NCBI GenBank assembly: GCA_035610835.1
Contig: CM069441.1
Location: forward strand, 86,687,574-86,751,573
DNA: 64,000 bases
Origin: Ophiura sarsii
Taxonomy: Eukaryota; Echinodermata; Ophiuroidea; Amphilepidida; Ophiuridae
Direction: 5' to 3'
The notes beneath the pieces were generated by a model. The model saw only the letters and a program-made list of their open reading frames with translations. It did not search any database and was not told the origin of the DNA. Within the stretch, counting starts at the first letter, position 1, and each line of letters opens with the position of its first letter. A program made the position numbers and the translations under genes. Shown here piece after piece: positions 22,373-34,100 of the stretch.

Positions 22373-23556
22373 GGGAGCGTTCATAAATACTTTGGTGGGG
22401 TGGGGACATTAAAAAAAAATGATCCCCCCTCCGAGAAAGTCTTCTTTTTATTGATCCCCCCTTCAGGGTCTGAAATATATTTTGATCCCCATTCCCCCCC
22501 CCCCCCCCCCCCCTATGCCAAACCACACTTCTGTTGGGTTTGGTGTGGTAATAACAGATTATGAGTTATTTTGAATATATCTTAACTTCCAAACATTAAA
22601 GGTATATTATGTGATCTTTTCCAGAGAGTGCCCTCAATTCATTATTTGTTTTAGAAAGTAGATTTTCTTGCAGATTTACATTTCTGATCATAAATCATAC
22701 ATACATTCCAAGTTACAGAGCGATATTATTCCTAATTACCTCAAATTCATGGTTTTAGAGTGAATTTAGAGTGAAAATATAATTTATAAACTGTCGGTGT
22801 TATCCGACAGTTTATTTTCACTCTAAAATCATGATTTTGAAGTTAATTAAGAATCGTGTCGCCCTGTAACTTGGAATGTATCAGAAATGTAAATCTGCAA
22901 GAAAATCTTCTTTCAATTTTTTTTTTGATGTTGAGGGCGTTCCCTGGAAAGATCACATAATATAGGCCTACCTTTAAACATAGGCGTAGCCAGAAGGCTT
23001 GATGCCCGGGGGTCATTTTGGACCAAACTGTCGGGGGTTAAGGGGGCAGCAGCCCCTTAGAGCTGTAGGTTTTCTGCCCAGATACCTTAACAGGCGTGCG
23101 TAGCGCGAGAAAAAAATGCGACTTTACACTTTTTTACAATTTTTCATAAAGCTAAAGTTAGTGTTTGAAGGCACATATGTTTTATAGGAGTTCCTTTAGT
23201 ATACCCTACCACTGCATTTCTAAAGCTTACCCATTTTATATAAATTTACATGACTATACTGTATATATATTTTTATAAATTTAATTGTGCAAAATTGTTT
23301 CATGACACTAATTTTGACATGATTGGGATACATTTTGGCTTTAAACTAATTCTCGACACCTAATTCAAAGTTTGGGGCACGCGCTGTGCAGCGCGAAAAA
23401 CAAAATTGTGTTTTTTTTACGTTAGTAATTTGTTTGACCCCCCCCCCCCCCCTTAACGGCAACATTTTTTGCTTGATCCCCCCTTTTTGAAGCTTATTAT
23501 TTTTTTGATCCCCCCTGAATTGCCCAACCCCCACCAGAGTATTGATGAACGCTCCC
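22373..23556. mobile_element. Harbinger-like element with TAA duplication, carrying a nested foldback
   Basis: Ends GGGAGCGTTCATAAATAC and, inverted, GGGAGCGTTCATCAATAC. TAA on both sides (22370-22372, 23557-23559). Subterminal regions have GATCCCCCC motifs and long C runs. A palindromic element (22600-22973) is inserted inside. Non-coding. Confidence 0.85.
22600..22973. mobile_element. Nested 374-bp foldback MITE with TTAA duplication
   Basis: TTAA at 22596-22599 and 22974-22977. Arms of over 150 bp begin AGGTATATTATGTGATC and, inverted, AGGTAGGCCTATATTATG. The arms include matching CTTGCAGATTTACATTTCTG segments. The centre is the stem AAACTGTCGG...CCGACAGTTT. It forms one long hairpin. Confidence 0.88.
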
Positions 23557-23559
23557 TAA

Positions 23560-24122
23560 TATTAACCTTTCAATTTTGTAAGCCTTGACTTTTGTTCATT
23601 CATAAGGCCCCTGAAACTCGATGTTGAGTTTCCCGTCACATTTTTGTCAGCTTATAAATGAGGCAACTATTTCATTATTCATTATTCATTATTTTTAAGA
23701 TTTCATTATTTAACCTTTTTACGAACACTTAATTCAGTATCCCAGTTTATTTATTATGCATATCAAATACCAAAAGGACTCCACTTTGGAATGAATAGAG
23801 ATATTTGACCATTCATATAAATTATTTATTAAAATTCAGTAAACGACATGGTCCATGTGGTAGTTCTCTTTAAAATACAGCTTTCAAAGAAAAAATGGAC
23901 AGAGATCCGACGTCCGATTAACCCAACGGTAGGGCTATCGGTAAGGTTAAGTCTGCATAGCAAACTTTTATTTCAATTGCACATCAATTGAATTATTTAA
24001 CATTTGAAAATACCTAAATTCAGTTAATTATCATGGGAAGAGAAGTATTGCCTGTTAAATGATATAACAATAAAATAATAATAAAAATATCTTTGCAAAG
24101 TCAAGTCAGAAAACATATTTTT
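23560..24122. other. No recognisable feature
   Basis: AT-rich intronic sequence with short ATTCATTATT repeats near 23672-23710. No exon, TIR pair or tRNA box was seen. Confidence 0.6.
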
Positions 24123-24208
24123 GCTAGCGAATAACATGTGATAAAACCTGGGACCCAGGAAAGCCTTTGATTTCAATCACAAAATCCACCTTAAGAACTT
24201 GACCAAGT
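24123..24208 (+). repeat. 86-bp exact direct repeat, copy 1
   Basis: Starts GCTAGCGAATAACATGTG and is identical over 86 bp to 24908-24993. Much better preserved than the other repeats in the region. Confidence 0.95.
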
Positions 24209-24610
24209 ATTTTTGTGGTTCATATGCATGTGATGTGGATAGATTTTTAAATGCATTCAAAACCTATGTGTTATCATTTCCATCATACATAGGCCTACAT
24301 GTACATGAAACATCTTTTTTTACCAGATTACATGCATAAGAAATAAAGTTTTGTTGACTTGCAATTAAAATCAAAACAAATCGAAATGCATACATAAAAA
24401 CAAACATTTATAAATCTTTATAATGGTGCATATATATGTATGTTACAGGCAACACGACGGGCCTAATAATTAAACTTGTCAAATTGTATCATGGAAGTAA
24501 CTTCCATGACTGTATTGAGTTCTTATTCATAAAACAAGTTGCTTTGCCTTTCTCATTATTTTATAGTGACCACTATAAGTATTTTTAATTTCTTGCCAAA
24601 TCTTCACAAG

Positions 24611-24800
24611 GGAGCGTTCATTAATACTTTGGTGGGCGCAGGGGCTGAATTTTGTTGTTGTTGGTAAATTAACACTTTTTTGACCCTCCTTACTATATTT
24701 TGTTGACCCCCCCCCCCCCCCCCCCTTCTTGATAACTGGACCCGAAACTTCTTTGATACCCCTCTCCTAGCTAAACATTTCTCTGACAGGTCCTGTTAAA
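24611..24800. mobile_element. Orphan left end of the GGGAGCGTTCAT family
   Basis: GGGAGCGTTCATTAATACTT followed by subterminal TTGACCCCCC runs, as in 22373-23556. No matching right end was found, and no TAA duplication can be shown. It lies between the two 86-bp direct repeats. Confidence 0.6.
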
Positions 24801-24907
24801 GTCAAGGTCAAGAATCATATTTGACTAGCTGTGCTTATAGAACTGGCGGCAATTACATTTGGTGAATTTGATCTCCGAACAAAATTAGCAAAATTAAACT
24901 GCTAGCG

Positions 24908-24993
24908 GCTAGCGAATAACATGTGATAAAACCTGGGACCCAGGAAAGCCTTTGATTTCAATCACAAAATCCACCTTAAGAACTTGACCAAGT
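24908..24993 (+). repeat. 86-bp exact direct repeat, copy 2
   Basis: Identical to 24123-24208, starting 785 bp downstream of it. The copy begins inside a small GCTAGCGGCTAGCG slip. 25000-25870 holds no gene; a G run facing a C run (25547-25574) forms an inverted repeat. Confidence 0.95.
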
Positions 24994-25876
24994 CTTGTCA
25001 TTTGATTCTAAGCATGTCTCAATTAATGGTTATATTCATAACATTTGATGACAAATGAGATTGCTAAATGTCTGAGGACTAGGATGCTTTCACCAAAATA
25101 ACACCTCCTGCAGCCATTATAAATCTTGCAGATAAACTAAATTGAGCAAAACAGTACAGAGTGCATATTTTAACCAAAGGCAAAATACAGTTTTACCACT
25201 AGACACCTTTTAGCCACATTTAGTAGCCACATTGTGCCATTTTAATACCAAAATCTGCCCTACTTTAGTAACTACTAGAGTTGAACTGATGTATCTGTCG
25301 CTGATGCCGGCAGACGCGAAGGGGACGGGCCGTTAGAAATCTGTGTACTAAAGGCTGTGAGTGACCGATTCCAGTTCTATACGAGAGATAAAAACTTGTT
25401 TATAATCAAACATTTATCTTTTAAATTTACAATCTGAAAAAGCGCTGATGTCTAAAACCATGCAACTGGAGTTCAACATTTGAATTTCTTAACACAAAAA
25501 AATTGCTTGGTCACAATACCGATTGTACCGACGGGGTATTTTTAGGGGGGGGGGGGAATGCCCCCCCCCCCCTTTTTACGCCACTGAAAATGACACCTTT
25601 TCAATCAGAAGCAAGTAAGGATTGTTTAAAAGGTGATAGAGTTACGCAACCTGCCGTTTAGTTATGGACATTTTCTAGAAACGTGATAAAAGATTTTATT
25701 ATACCTAGGCAAACAAAAAGAAAGGTTGTGTTGCCATCAGCGACTGTCCCTAAAATCGTTAAAACTAGGGTCACATTTTTTTTTCCTTCCAATTTTTTTC
25801 TTTCAATTTTTTTTATTATTTAAATTTGATCTTTTAAAGTGTCTTAATGTTACTATTTCTTGCTTGAAAAGAGTAA

Positions 25877-26311
25877 GGCAAAAAAAATGTTTTCTCAAAG
25901 CTTGCGAAGGCTTCAAAATCGGCCAGCGCACGCTGTTTTTTCCCTTTTTAACAGTATTTGCAACCGTTGACCAAGGGTCGCATTCTGACGCGTCCTAGAC
26001 CTCTCACTTTCTTGTAGTGACGCGTCAGGTTTCACATTAGAAAGACTTGCGGGTCCCAATCAAAATTACATCCATTCTTTGCTCACAATATGAATTCATT
26101 AAAACTGTCCGTAAAAAAGTGAATTTCAAATAGGCCTACCCAAACATCAGGACCCCTCAATTTCTTGGGGGACCCCTTAAATTTGTTTTTTTGAAGTCCT
26201 ACAGGGTCCTGAAAAATTTCATGGGCCCTCTCACATTTTTCATCCAGTGCTATCCCTGCCATTGACACTTTCTGATATTGTTTTTCTATTTGAAATTAAT
26301 ATTGTGATGTA
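25877..26311 (+). mobile_element. Truncated copy of the Harbinger-like element seen at 55830-56247, interrupted twice
   Basis: Starts after TAA with GGCAAAAAAAATG, then CTCAAAGCTTGCGAAGGC and GCAACCGTTGAC, matching 55830 onward. It is interrupted by the hAT-like element 25972-26258. It resumes with TTGACACTTTCTGATATTG and is cut again by the mariner-like element at 26312. No right end was recognised. Confidence 0.8.
25972..26258 (+). mobile_element. hAT-like element (CAGGG...CCCTG family), copy 2, without the nested insert
   Basis: Matches 8777-9485. Flanked by CCGTTGAC (25964-25971) and CCATTGAC (26259-26266), seven of eight identical. It contains the intact TTAA (26099-26102) that is occupied in copy 1. 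The host sequence without this element is visible at 55.97 kb, giving a second filled/empty comparison. Confidence 0.9.
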
Positions 26312-27339
26312 CGAGGGTCATTCAATAAGTTCTACCTCCTCACCCATAACATCGCTAATATGAATGTCAGCCTACATTTATAGTAAATGCTAATTGATAC
26401 CTAGTTCACTTTTGTCATGATGCAATCAAAGCCAGAGAGAGATTTTGGATAACGGACACGTAAAATTACCCCAAAGATAAATACATGTTTTTTCGTTTTC
26501 TCTCCGTATTGTATGATTAGGTATTTATAACCGCCCGATTTAAATACTGAAAATAGAAAACAATGGATGACTTCTGAATATAATGCTATACTATCATGTA
26601 TAAATCAGATTATTGGCAATATTAACCTTTGTAGCTTGCAAATAGTATAATATCAACTCGAATGTATTGACACACCTTTAGCATACTGGAATACTGATAT
26701 TCAGTCAAATGTCCGTTGTTACAAGTCAAGCCACAGTGATGCCTCGAATGTTAAATCTTAACATGATAGTAACTTTATCAGTTTTACTTATATATGCAAC
26801 ATTTAGAATAGTTAATCAGGTAGTCAGTGATAGAAAAATATATCTTCGAGAGACTTGAAATATATCCATTTAGTCCTGTATAATGACAATCTCTTAGTTC
26901 CTATGAAAACCAAATATGACTTTTTCAGCGGTTCTCTAGGGTAGTGTTAAAATTGATGGTTGTCCTGGTCTGGTTCTGGCTAATTAGAGGGGTTTTTCTA
27001 CCAAGAAATCAGTCACTTGTATTGTTTAAAGTCTGTTCAAGAGATATTTGTTATTTAGAACGATTGTAATTGACCGATAGGTACATTTTGTCTCTTAGAA
27101 TTGGCCAAATGAATAGCATTTAGGAGACATTTGGCTGTTTTTTACCCGTTTCCGTCGCACTAAATGGAAGTTTGGTTTTTAATGGATATCGAGAAAAGTA
27201 CAATAAGTATTCAGACCAATCTACCATGATCTTGTAGCTGAGATTCAAAGCTTCAATTGTGGAATATTTCATACGACTGGCTTGTATAATAGCAAAGTAA
27301 GTTATGAGGTAGGAGGTAGAACTTATTGAATGACCCTCG
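26312..27339. mobile_element. Mariner-like nonautonomous element, 1028 bp
   Basis: Ends CGAGGGTCATTCAATAAGTT and exact inverse, with TIRs of about 29 bp and TA on both sides. GGGTCATTCAATAAGT-type ends are characteristic of mariner elements. The length suits a mariner but no ORF over 60 codons and no DDE motif is readable, so it is a decayed or internally replaced copy. Confidence 0.88.
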
Positions 27340-27494
27340 TAGTTTGCGTATAAGTGGTTTTATTAAGTATGGTATTTAAAGTTTTGCCAGACAGTTTCAT
27401 GTCTGATCATTTTTTGTACTATGGCACATATCTTGGTTTATCTGATCAGCATGGTCAGTGAGTGATGCATGCATATTATCCAGGCCCGTGCATG

Positions 27495-27655
27495 GCAGGT
27501 AACTTTTGCGTCGGGCTGGTAACTTTTGAAATATACACGCCCGGCTGACCGGTAAGAATTTTGCTGTTGGTAAATGAAGATTACTTGTATGGCTGGTAAG
27601 TTTACAGTCGGGCTGGTAACTTTTACATGCTACCAGCCCGGCTGGCTGGTTGGAG
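27495..27655. repeat. Local repeats of CGGGCTGGTAACTTTT
   Basis: Four variants of GGGCTGGTAACTTTT or GGCTGGTAAGTTT lie within 160 bp, ending in a GGCTGGCTGGTTGG run. No further context. Confidence 0.6.
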
Positions 27656-27698
27656 AAAAAAAAGAAGGTACACCCCTGATATTATCAGTGACAGTTAA

Positions 27699-28094
27699 AG
27701 GGACGGGACACAAAGTAGTGTTGAAGATTTTTTTTTATAAATGAATTTACTTCAGAATTCAAGATGAACACTAAAAATAAAATTACCATTATTGAAAACA
27801 CAGCAAAACTTGATTAAAACAATACCATCGTTATTTATTGAAACTTTTCTTAAAACGCCCTCCATTTAAATATGGTTCGCGTTATGTATCATGCATACTG
27901 CAGGGGGACACTGTCTGACGTAAAATGCTGATCTTGTAAGATAAGCATTTTTTGAATCAACGTTTTGTTGTACAAAGAGGGATCCTTATTATAGGTGTAA
28001 GTTTATACAAATACTTGTAATAATATAATTGTAAAAATATACCAATCCCAGTTTTTATCTTAATTGAGAGCGCAGCCCCCAACACATCTCTTAG
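27699..28094 (-). mobile_element. TTAA-target MITE (AGGGGCACTAAG family), copy 2
   Basis: Inverted relative to 16307-16881. The left end here follows TTAA (27695-27698) and reads AGGGACGGGACAC. The other end stops at CATCTCTTAG without a clear TTAA, so it is truncated or diverged. The position of the nested 168-bp element in copy 1 is empty here. Confidence 0.8.
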
Positions 28095-28574
28095 CAGACG
28101 ACGATGATCAGGGGTAGAATTTTGGCGCGAAAGTTTTGACCACACCATTTTGTTAGTGTTTTTTCGGACACCTTTATTTTCGATACCCTGGGCTCCGCAT
28201 TTGTTCTTTCACATCAACTGAACCATTTCCTGAACACTATTATATTGCTCTATAAACATTTAGAAAAAATAAAATAAATAGTATACATCAAATACAAAAA
28301 TTTGACATTTCAAAAACTTTTCCCATTTTTGTCCTTTGTATTCACCTTCATGGGCCATGTCCCTATTCACCCCGTTTTACGGTACATTTTGGCTCTAATC
28401 AAGCTGGTACCAAACCACCATTTTGGGTATTTTGGGTTTATCCTTCATGTAATTCTGCACGGAATTTGCCTAGCACGAAATCTGTGTTAAACTGTGTTAA
28501 AGGGTTAAAGGATTAGACAGCTTTATTCAGTAATAGAGTCTTAAAACCCTACCCCCCCCCCCCCCCCCCACCCC

Positions 28575-28970
28575 CGAGTGCTAAAAAATGCTAATCCAAA
28601 GTCCTCGAAAATTGTGATCCCGGTCAAAAATCCTAAACCGGGGTTAGGGTTATGGTAACATTTTTGTTTTGTTTTTGTGTTCTATTAACCCTAACCCCCC
28701 TGAGTGCTAAAAAATGCTAATCCAAAGTCCCTCTCCAAACCCATGCGCCGTCGGTTTTCGATGACGTAGTCAACCGAGCCTATATAATGAGTGCAGTATA
28801 CTGCACGAATGTGTAGCTGAGGGCCTTGGCTTAGTGGTTGGAAGGTGGGGCTTGAGAACGGAGGGTCCCCGGATCGAATCCCGGCAAGTTCCCGGAGATT
28901 TAGTTGGTGTTTTTTCCTCGAAAATTGTGATCCCGGTCAAAAATCCTAAACCGGGGTTAGGGTTATTACC
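28575..28970 (+). repeat. tRNA-derived SINE: deleted copy followed by near full copy
   Basis: 28575-28655 contains only the family's ends (GAGTGCTAAAAAATGCTAAT joined to the CCGGGGTTAGGG tail). 28671-28970 is the near full copy with A box TGGCTTAGTGG (28827-28837) and B box GGATCGAATCC (28871-28881). Both match 10800-11095. Confidence 0.85.
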
Positions 28971-29439
28971 AGTCTAACTCATGAATGAATTACACCAATG
29001 ATACGTATTATTTTGGGGAAACATGTGCGCATATCGCGCGAAAAAATTAAATCTATTCTGAGTACTTTAACCAACAATATGGCAATCTCAACTGACACAA
29101 CAGTCAATAGTGGGGGGGGGGGGGGGGGGGGCAGGCCCCCTCTGGTTGTACGCCACTTGTCAAAAATCCCCTACTTTTTTATATGGATATAAAATCATTT
29201 TATGATGGCGAAGTAGCCAGGGGGACCTGGGGAGCACGTTACCAGGGCTTGAATTAATCGAAGGCATAATTGCAGGCTTCGATGCCCCACGTGGTAGCCT
29301 TGATACCCTCAATTTCTGGCTGTTTTTACTCCATTCAAAAGTACATAATGGCCTTGGATAAAGTTGGTGCCCCTTTCAAATTGCCTTAAATATTGCTTGC
29401 CCTTTTCATTTCTTATTTCAAGGCCTGCACGGTACACAT

Positions 29440-29932
29440 AATTATCCACGATATTTCAATAAATACAGGCATTTCGGCATTTGTCATCAGATATCCGGAT
29501 ATTTTGACAAATACCTCTTTTGGATATCCGGCATTTTTAAACATTTGGTGACATGTCATCCACAGGGCATTTCAGCATAATCGTCACCGGATATCCGGGA
29601 TATTTGTCAAATACCACTTGTGGATATCCGGCAATTTTAAACATTTGGTGACATGTCATCCACAGGGCATTTCAGCATAATCGTCACCGGATATCCGGGA
29701 TATTTTTCAAATACCCCATGTGGATATCCGGCATTTAAAAAAATTTTGGCGAATGTCATCCACAGGGGTTCGAAAGGGGCATAAATACCTGGAAAAAATC
29801 TTATCCGGTTAAAGTTCAGCTTGAAATTGTGCCACTGGATATCCGGACAAAATAGAAGCATTCGAGGGACATCCGGTCATTTCACAAATATTAAGCCTGG
29901 AAATCCATCACTTTCGTGCAACTCAACAAAAT
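29440..29932. repeat. Subterminal GGATATCCGG array, right
   Basis: A block of about 120 bp with GTGGATATCCGGCA, AAACATTTGGTGACATGTCA and CACCGGATATCCGGGATATT is repeated at about 29520, 29620 and 29720, with a degenerate fourth. It abuts the inverted end at 29933-29973. Confidence 0.8.
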
Positions 29933-29976
29933 GTCATCCACAGGGGGGGTGTACTTATTATCTGGAATAGCCCATT

Positions 29977-30910
29977 TTTCAGCCCAAAAGGGCTCAATAT
30001 TTATTTAGCCCAAAGTAGCCCAAAAGACTCCCAAACCAAACCTTGCTATTCACTAATACCGTAGTTTACAAGTACATTGTTACAATGTATTCCCCTACCC
30101 CAAACATAAATTCTACAATAGTTATAAAATAAAAACCCAAATATTAAAAAATAATTGGAAGATTTAAAAAAAAAAAATCAAAGTATTTGTTGGGCTTTTA
30201 CACCTTCCCAGACACCCTTCCACCTCCCCAGACCCCCTTCCACCTCCCCGGGTCCCCTCTTCCCCAACCCCATGCCCATAAAACTAAACAAATATAAAAC
30301 AAAACAAGTCCTGACTGCGCGATCTTGAAAGCACGTGCTCCTGATCAACAGATTCATCAACACGGCAATACCGTTTTTGCCGGCAAACATGCGCCAATCC
30401 ATTTCGCCCAACACCGAAAAGAGACGTGTATATCGGGTAACACGCATGGATTCAGACCAATTTAGCTTCTAACCGCGTCAAGTTTAGGAAAAACGATGGA
30501 CATCTTTAGTTAAAATATAGTATCAGGATGCAACAACCGGTTGTAAAAGTGGTTTTGTTTCAGGTAGTAAAAAGATATTTGAGAAATTGATTTGTGACAT
30601 GGATGTCAAATTCGGAAGGGTTGCGACTGGTTTAGCATGCTCGATTTACGATCAAAATTACTTTATTAAATCGGCTATATTCTGGAATAAGATCGGTTTA
30701 ATCCTCTCTCGGAAGGGTTATTAATATTAAATATGAACGTATTTCGACTAGAAAGTACAAAATATTCAACTTACCTTCATTTAAAACCGGGCCTCATACA
30801 CCCGTGAGAGTCGCCGTATTTAGGCCAGATGACGTAGCAACACTTGTCAACATTTTCAACATTTTGGTATACGGTGAAGGGCGCCGCTCGAAAATACGAA
30901 ACTGGACAAC
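29977..30910. other. No recognisable feature
   Basis: Mixed-composition intronic DNA, with a C-rich CACCTCCCCAGACCC stretch near 30205-30265. No exon or repeat pair could be supported. Confidence 0.55.
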
Positions 30911-30916
30911 CCTACC

Positions 30917-31138
30917 ATAGACTCACGACGTCGCGAAATTCACATTGAGTGTCAGCACTGACGTTTTTTCACCTCAATATTTCCCCCAAAATGAGGATGC
31001 TTGATTAAAATTAATGAACTCAATGTATTACTAAGAGTTCTAGGAACAACATGTGAGTGCATTTTGATTGATTTCAATTATATTTGATGTGAAAATCTTG
31101 ATTTCAAAATGAGATTTTCGCGACGTCGTGTGTCTATA
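30917..31138. mobile_element. Short TIR element with ATAGAC...ACGACGTCGCG ends
   Basis: Left end ATAGACTCACGACGTCGCG and right end, inverted, CTATAGACACACGACGTCGC. About 60 bp beyond the right end (to 31205) is also shared with 6594-6726, so the mobile unit may be larger. No target duplication identified. 31206-34600 holds no gene that could be supported and no strong repeat beyond a C run at 32871-32887. Confidence 0.6.
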
Positions 31139-34100
31139 GAGAGTGATGTGGCTATAGTATAGTGAAGCATGAACGTTAGTATAGCCACCATTGGGTCTAA
31201 CAGACTAGACTGACTGATTGAGAATGGCAGATTCAGAAATCCCCCAAGAAAGGTCGAACCGTTTCGGAACCCCGTGTTGTATGCACCTACCGTCCCGGCT
31301 ACATTTGATGTCTTAGAAAATGTCACTTGGGCTTAGCAAATATTTCATAGTTAAGAATACAATTCAAACATGAAAATCGGTGGATTACATTGTCGTCAAA
31401 TTGTATTTATTTGAAGAAAATGGTGTGGTCGGCAAAAAACATGATTCTGCGACATTGAAAATGTCAGTTTACTCACGTAGGTATGTTACAAACAATTTGA
31501 AGTTCAATGTTTTCTTCCTTTACATGCATTTCTGGACAGAGCATCTTAAGACAAACATTTTGACACCAAAATCATGGATGTACCTCAAATATTAAGGAAG
31601 TTATGGCAAAAAAACATGTAGACAATTTCAGCATATATATACAGATACTGTGACCTCAAAACATTAAACCCTCGATGTAGTAAATAAATAACAAACATGC
31701 GTGACATGTCACGATGACTGCGTTTTCATGCTCGATTCAGTGTAATGAAACACCAATTTTCCAACCAGATTCTGGCGTAAAACACTTTACAAAAATAGCA
31801 TTTGGAAAAACATATATCATGATATGTAGCTAGTATAAGTATATTACTTTTACATTTACGTGCCAGATGATGGCATTTCTGAGAGTAGATTTCAAACAAT
31901 TTCTGATTGCATTGGCAAATAAAAATCGTAATTTACAATTCAAACACAGATCCCCGCGACACGCCTATATTTCCGTCTCTTCTACATACTTCGATAACAC
32001 ATGGTATACGTAGCGATGTTGCATATACTGCGTAATGCAATTGTATCGGGACAATTGCATGCAATGTCACGCAAAAGATCGAAAAGGTTTACGTTCGCTG
32101 CGAAGGAAGGGCCGATCGTTAACTTGGAGTGGGAGACATTTCGGGTGATATAACTTTTGTTCTAAAACTTACTGATTCCACGCCAGTAAATAATTTCAGT
32201 CCTTGTAGACGACAATCAAAACTTTTTTATCAGCTGGCATCCTGTGGCCCATTGATTATAGAATTAATCAGAAATGGTACTTAATTGCTCCCAAATGATT
32301 AAAGTTGTAGTTTAATCCTGATTTTTGAACTATTACCTAATACTACAGTGCAAAAAGAAATATTTTCAATGCATTTTGTAGGTTTTTGGGTGTATTTTAA
32401 TTGTAAATGTTCTGGTAACATTTCTCAACCTTTTCTGATAAATGAGGGCGCTATACCAATTGTCCAACTTTGGGGGCCAATTTCTCAGAACTTTCGGGGA
32501 TATCATATATAATTGTTTTGATTTAATGATCAAAGATATCATGAAATTTAAGGAAAATGTCAAATTGAAAAATCCAGTCGCTTTATAAGCGAGAAAATGG
32601 GCATTTTGTAACTCATTTAGCATGTAAACGTATAGGCGAACCATTTGGTGGTGTGAATTCTACTACGTTCTTTCTGAAATATAAATGATAAAAATGACTA
32701 CTTACTTTGACTGACGTCTGTGGTGTGGAAGTTAAGCTAGCAGGCGGACGAAAAATGCAAAATTTTTCAATGCGTTGAAAAAAAATCTCAGACTTGTTGA
32801 TCATTAAATATTCAAGATGGAGATGATGCAAATATTTTTCCTACGTAAAACCTACGTCATTACTGGGATTCCCCCCCCCCTCCCCCCATTGACCAATCAA
32901 AAGGGAGCTTTTTAGGGAACCCCTTTTACTCACTGCGAGAGATGTAAACAAGCCGGTGTGGACAAAATAGCGCCCTCCCTATTAACGGACGATTGTAACA
33001 TATCTATTTACTGCGCATGTGGACAACTCGTAGGCCTACAATGCCGCTTCAAGCTGAACCAATCAGACCTGTGAATAAGCCATTTCGCAATTCCAAAAAT
33101 TACAACTGCGCATGAATTGCGCAGAAATTGATTGGAGATAAACATGCCGAGGTTACCTGTGCTTTCCCAATGCAATGTGGCGAACTTTGTACTAATCATA
33201 AAAATGCACTGTACTTGCGGTTTTGATTACCGTTACATTTCTATTTATTCATGAAAATTGCACCTTGGAGTATTGATAATTATGCGGCTGAAAATAAATG
33301 AAATATTTACTGATGACACAAAAAAAATCACAGGGAATTCCCAAAGAGTCGCAGTTCATCACATGGCCGTCTATGGTCAAGTTTGTCTTGTTTACCTCCA
33401 ATTTATTTCCTTTCTGCCTTTGATAAAGATTCTGCTAGGATCGAAAGCTCAGGCCCCTTACAATTTGATATTTTAAATACAGGCTAGTGTTGTGAATAAG
33501 CAGTTTCCAGTAGCTGTTTTTAAACGTCCAATTTATTTCCGACGCTAAAACTTCTGAGCATGCGCGGTTGTAATAGCGAAAATAGCGAAAAGGATTATTC
33601 GAGCCTACATATCTTTTTTTTGTGAGGATGTCAACCTTGTGTGTTGTTATGTGTGTATAAGCACTTGAGCGATATTTTCCATTCGCTGGGTGGGATATGC
33701 TGTATATTTCATGAATTTTTCACCTTTAAATAATTGAACAAATCACTTTTTAAAGTTCTTGATGTATTTATATGAATTCTATTTTATCTCTTACATTGTT
33801 TTATATGTTTTTGTTGTATTTCTGATACCTTGATAGGGTCTAATGAGATAAATGTAAAAAAAACGTATAAAATACTTACAAGGAGTATACGGTTTATTCC
33901 TTGTGTCCGACCGCTTTGACTATCTGTGGTCCGACAAAATCAACACATGGAATTCGAGAATTGACATTTGTTGAAGAGACACAGGTGGTAGCGGTAAACG
34001 TAGAGAAGTACACGCAAAGGACGCCGCTGTCTTAATTCGTTTAGACGACATGTATTCACAAATTTTCATTTCACACCTCCAGTCAGATGCCAACGTTGAG

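Larger units (their letters stand above)
20347..29973. mobile_element. Candidate 9.6-kb TIR element, or two opposed end fragments of one family
   Basis: The left end GGGCTATTCCAGATAATA continues through CACCCCCCCTGTGGATGACA. It is matched inverted at 29933-29973 over about 42 bp with two or three differences. ATT flanks both ends (20344-20346, 29974-29976). Each end is followed inward by different tandem arrays built on CCGGATATCCGG: 20380-20880 and 29440-29930. The interior contains many unrelated nested elements and no long ORF. It could be one decayed large element later filled with insertions, or two truncated copies in opposite orientation. Confidence 0.5.
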
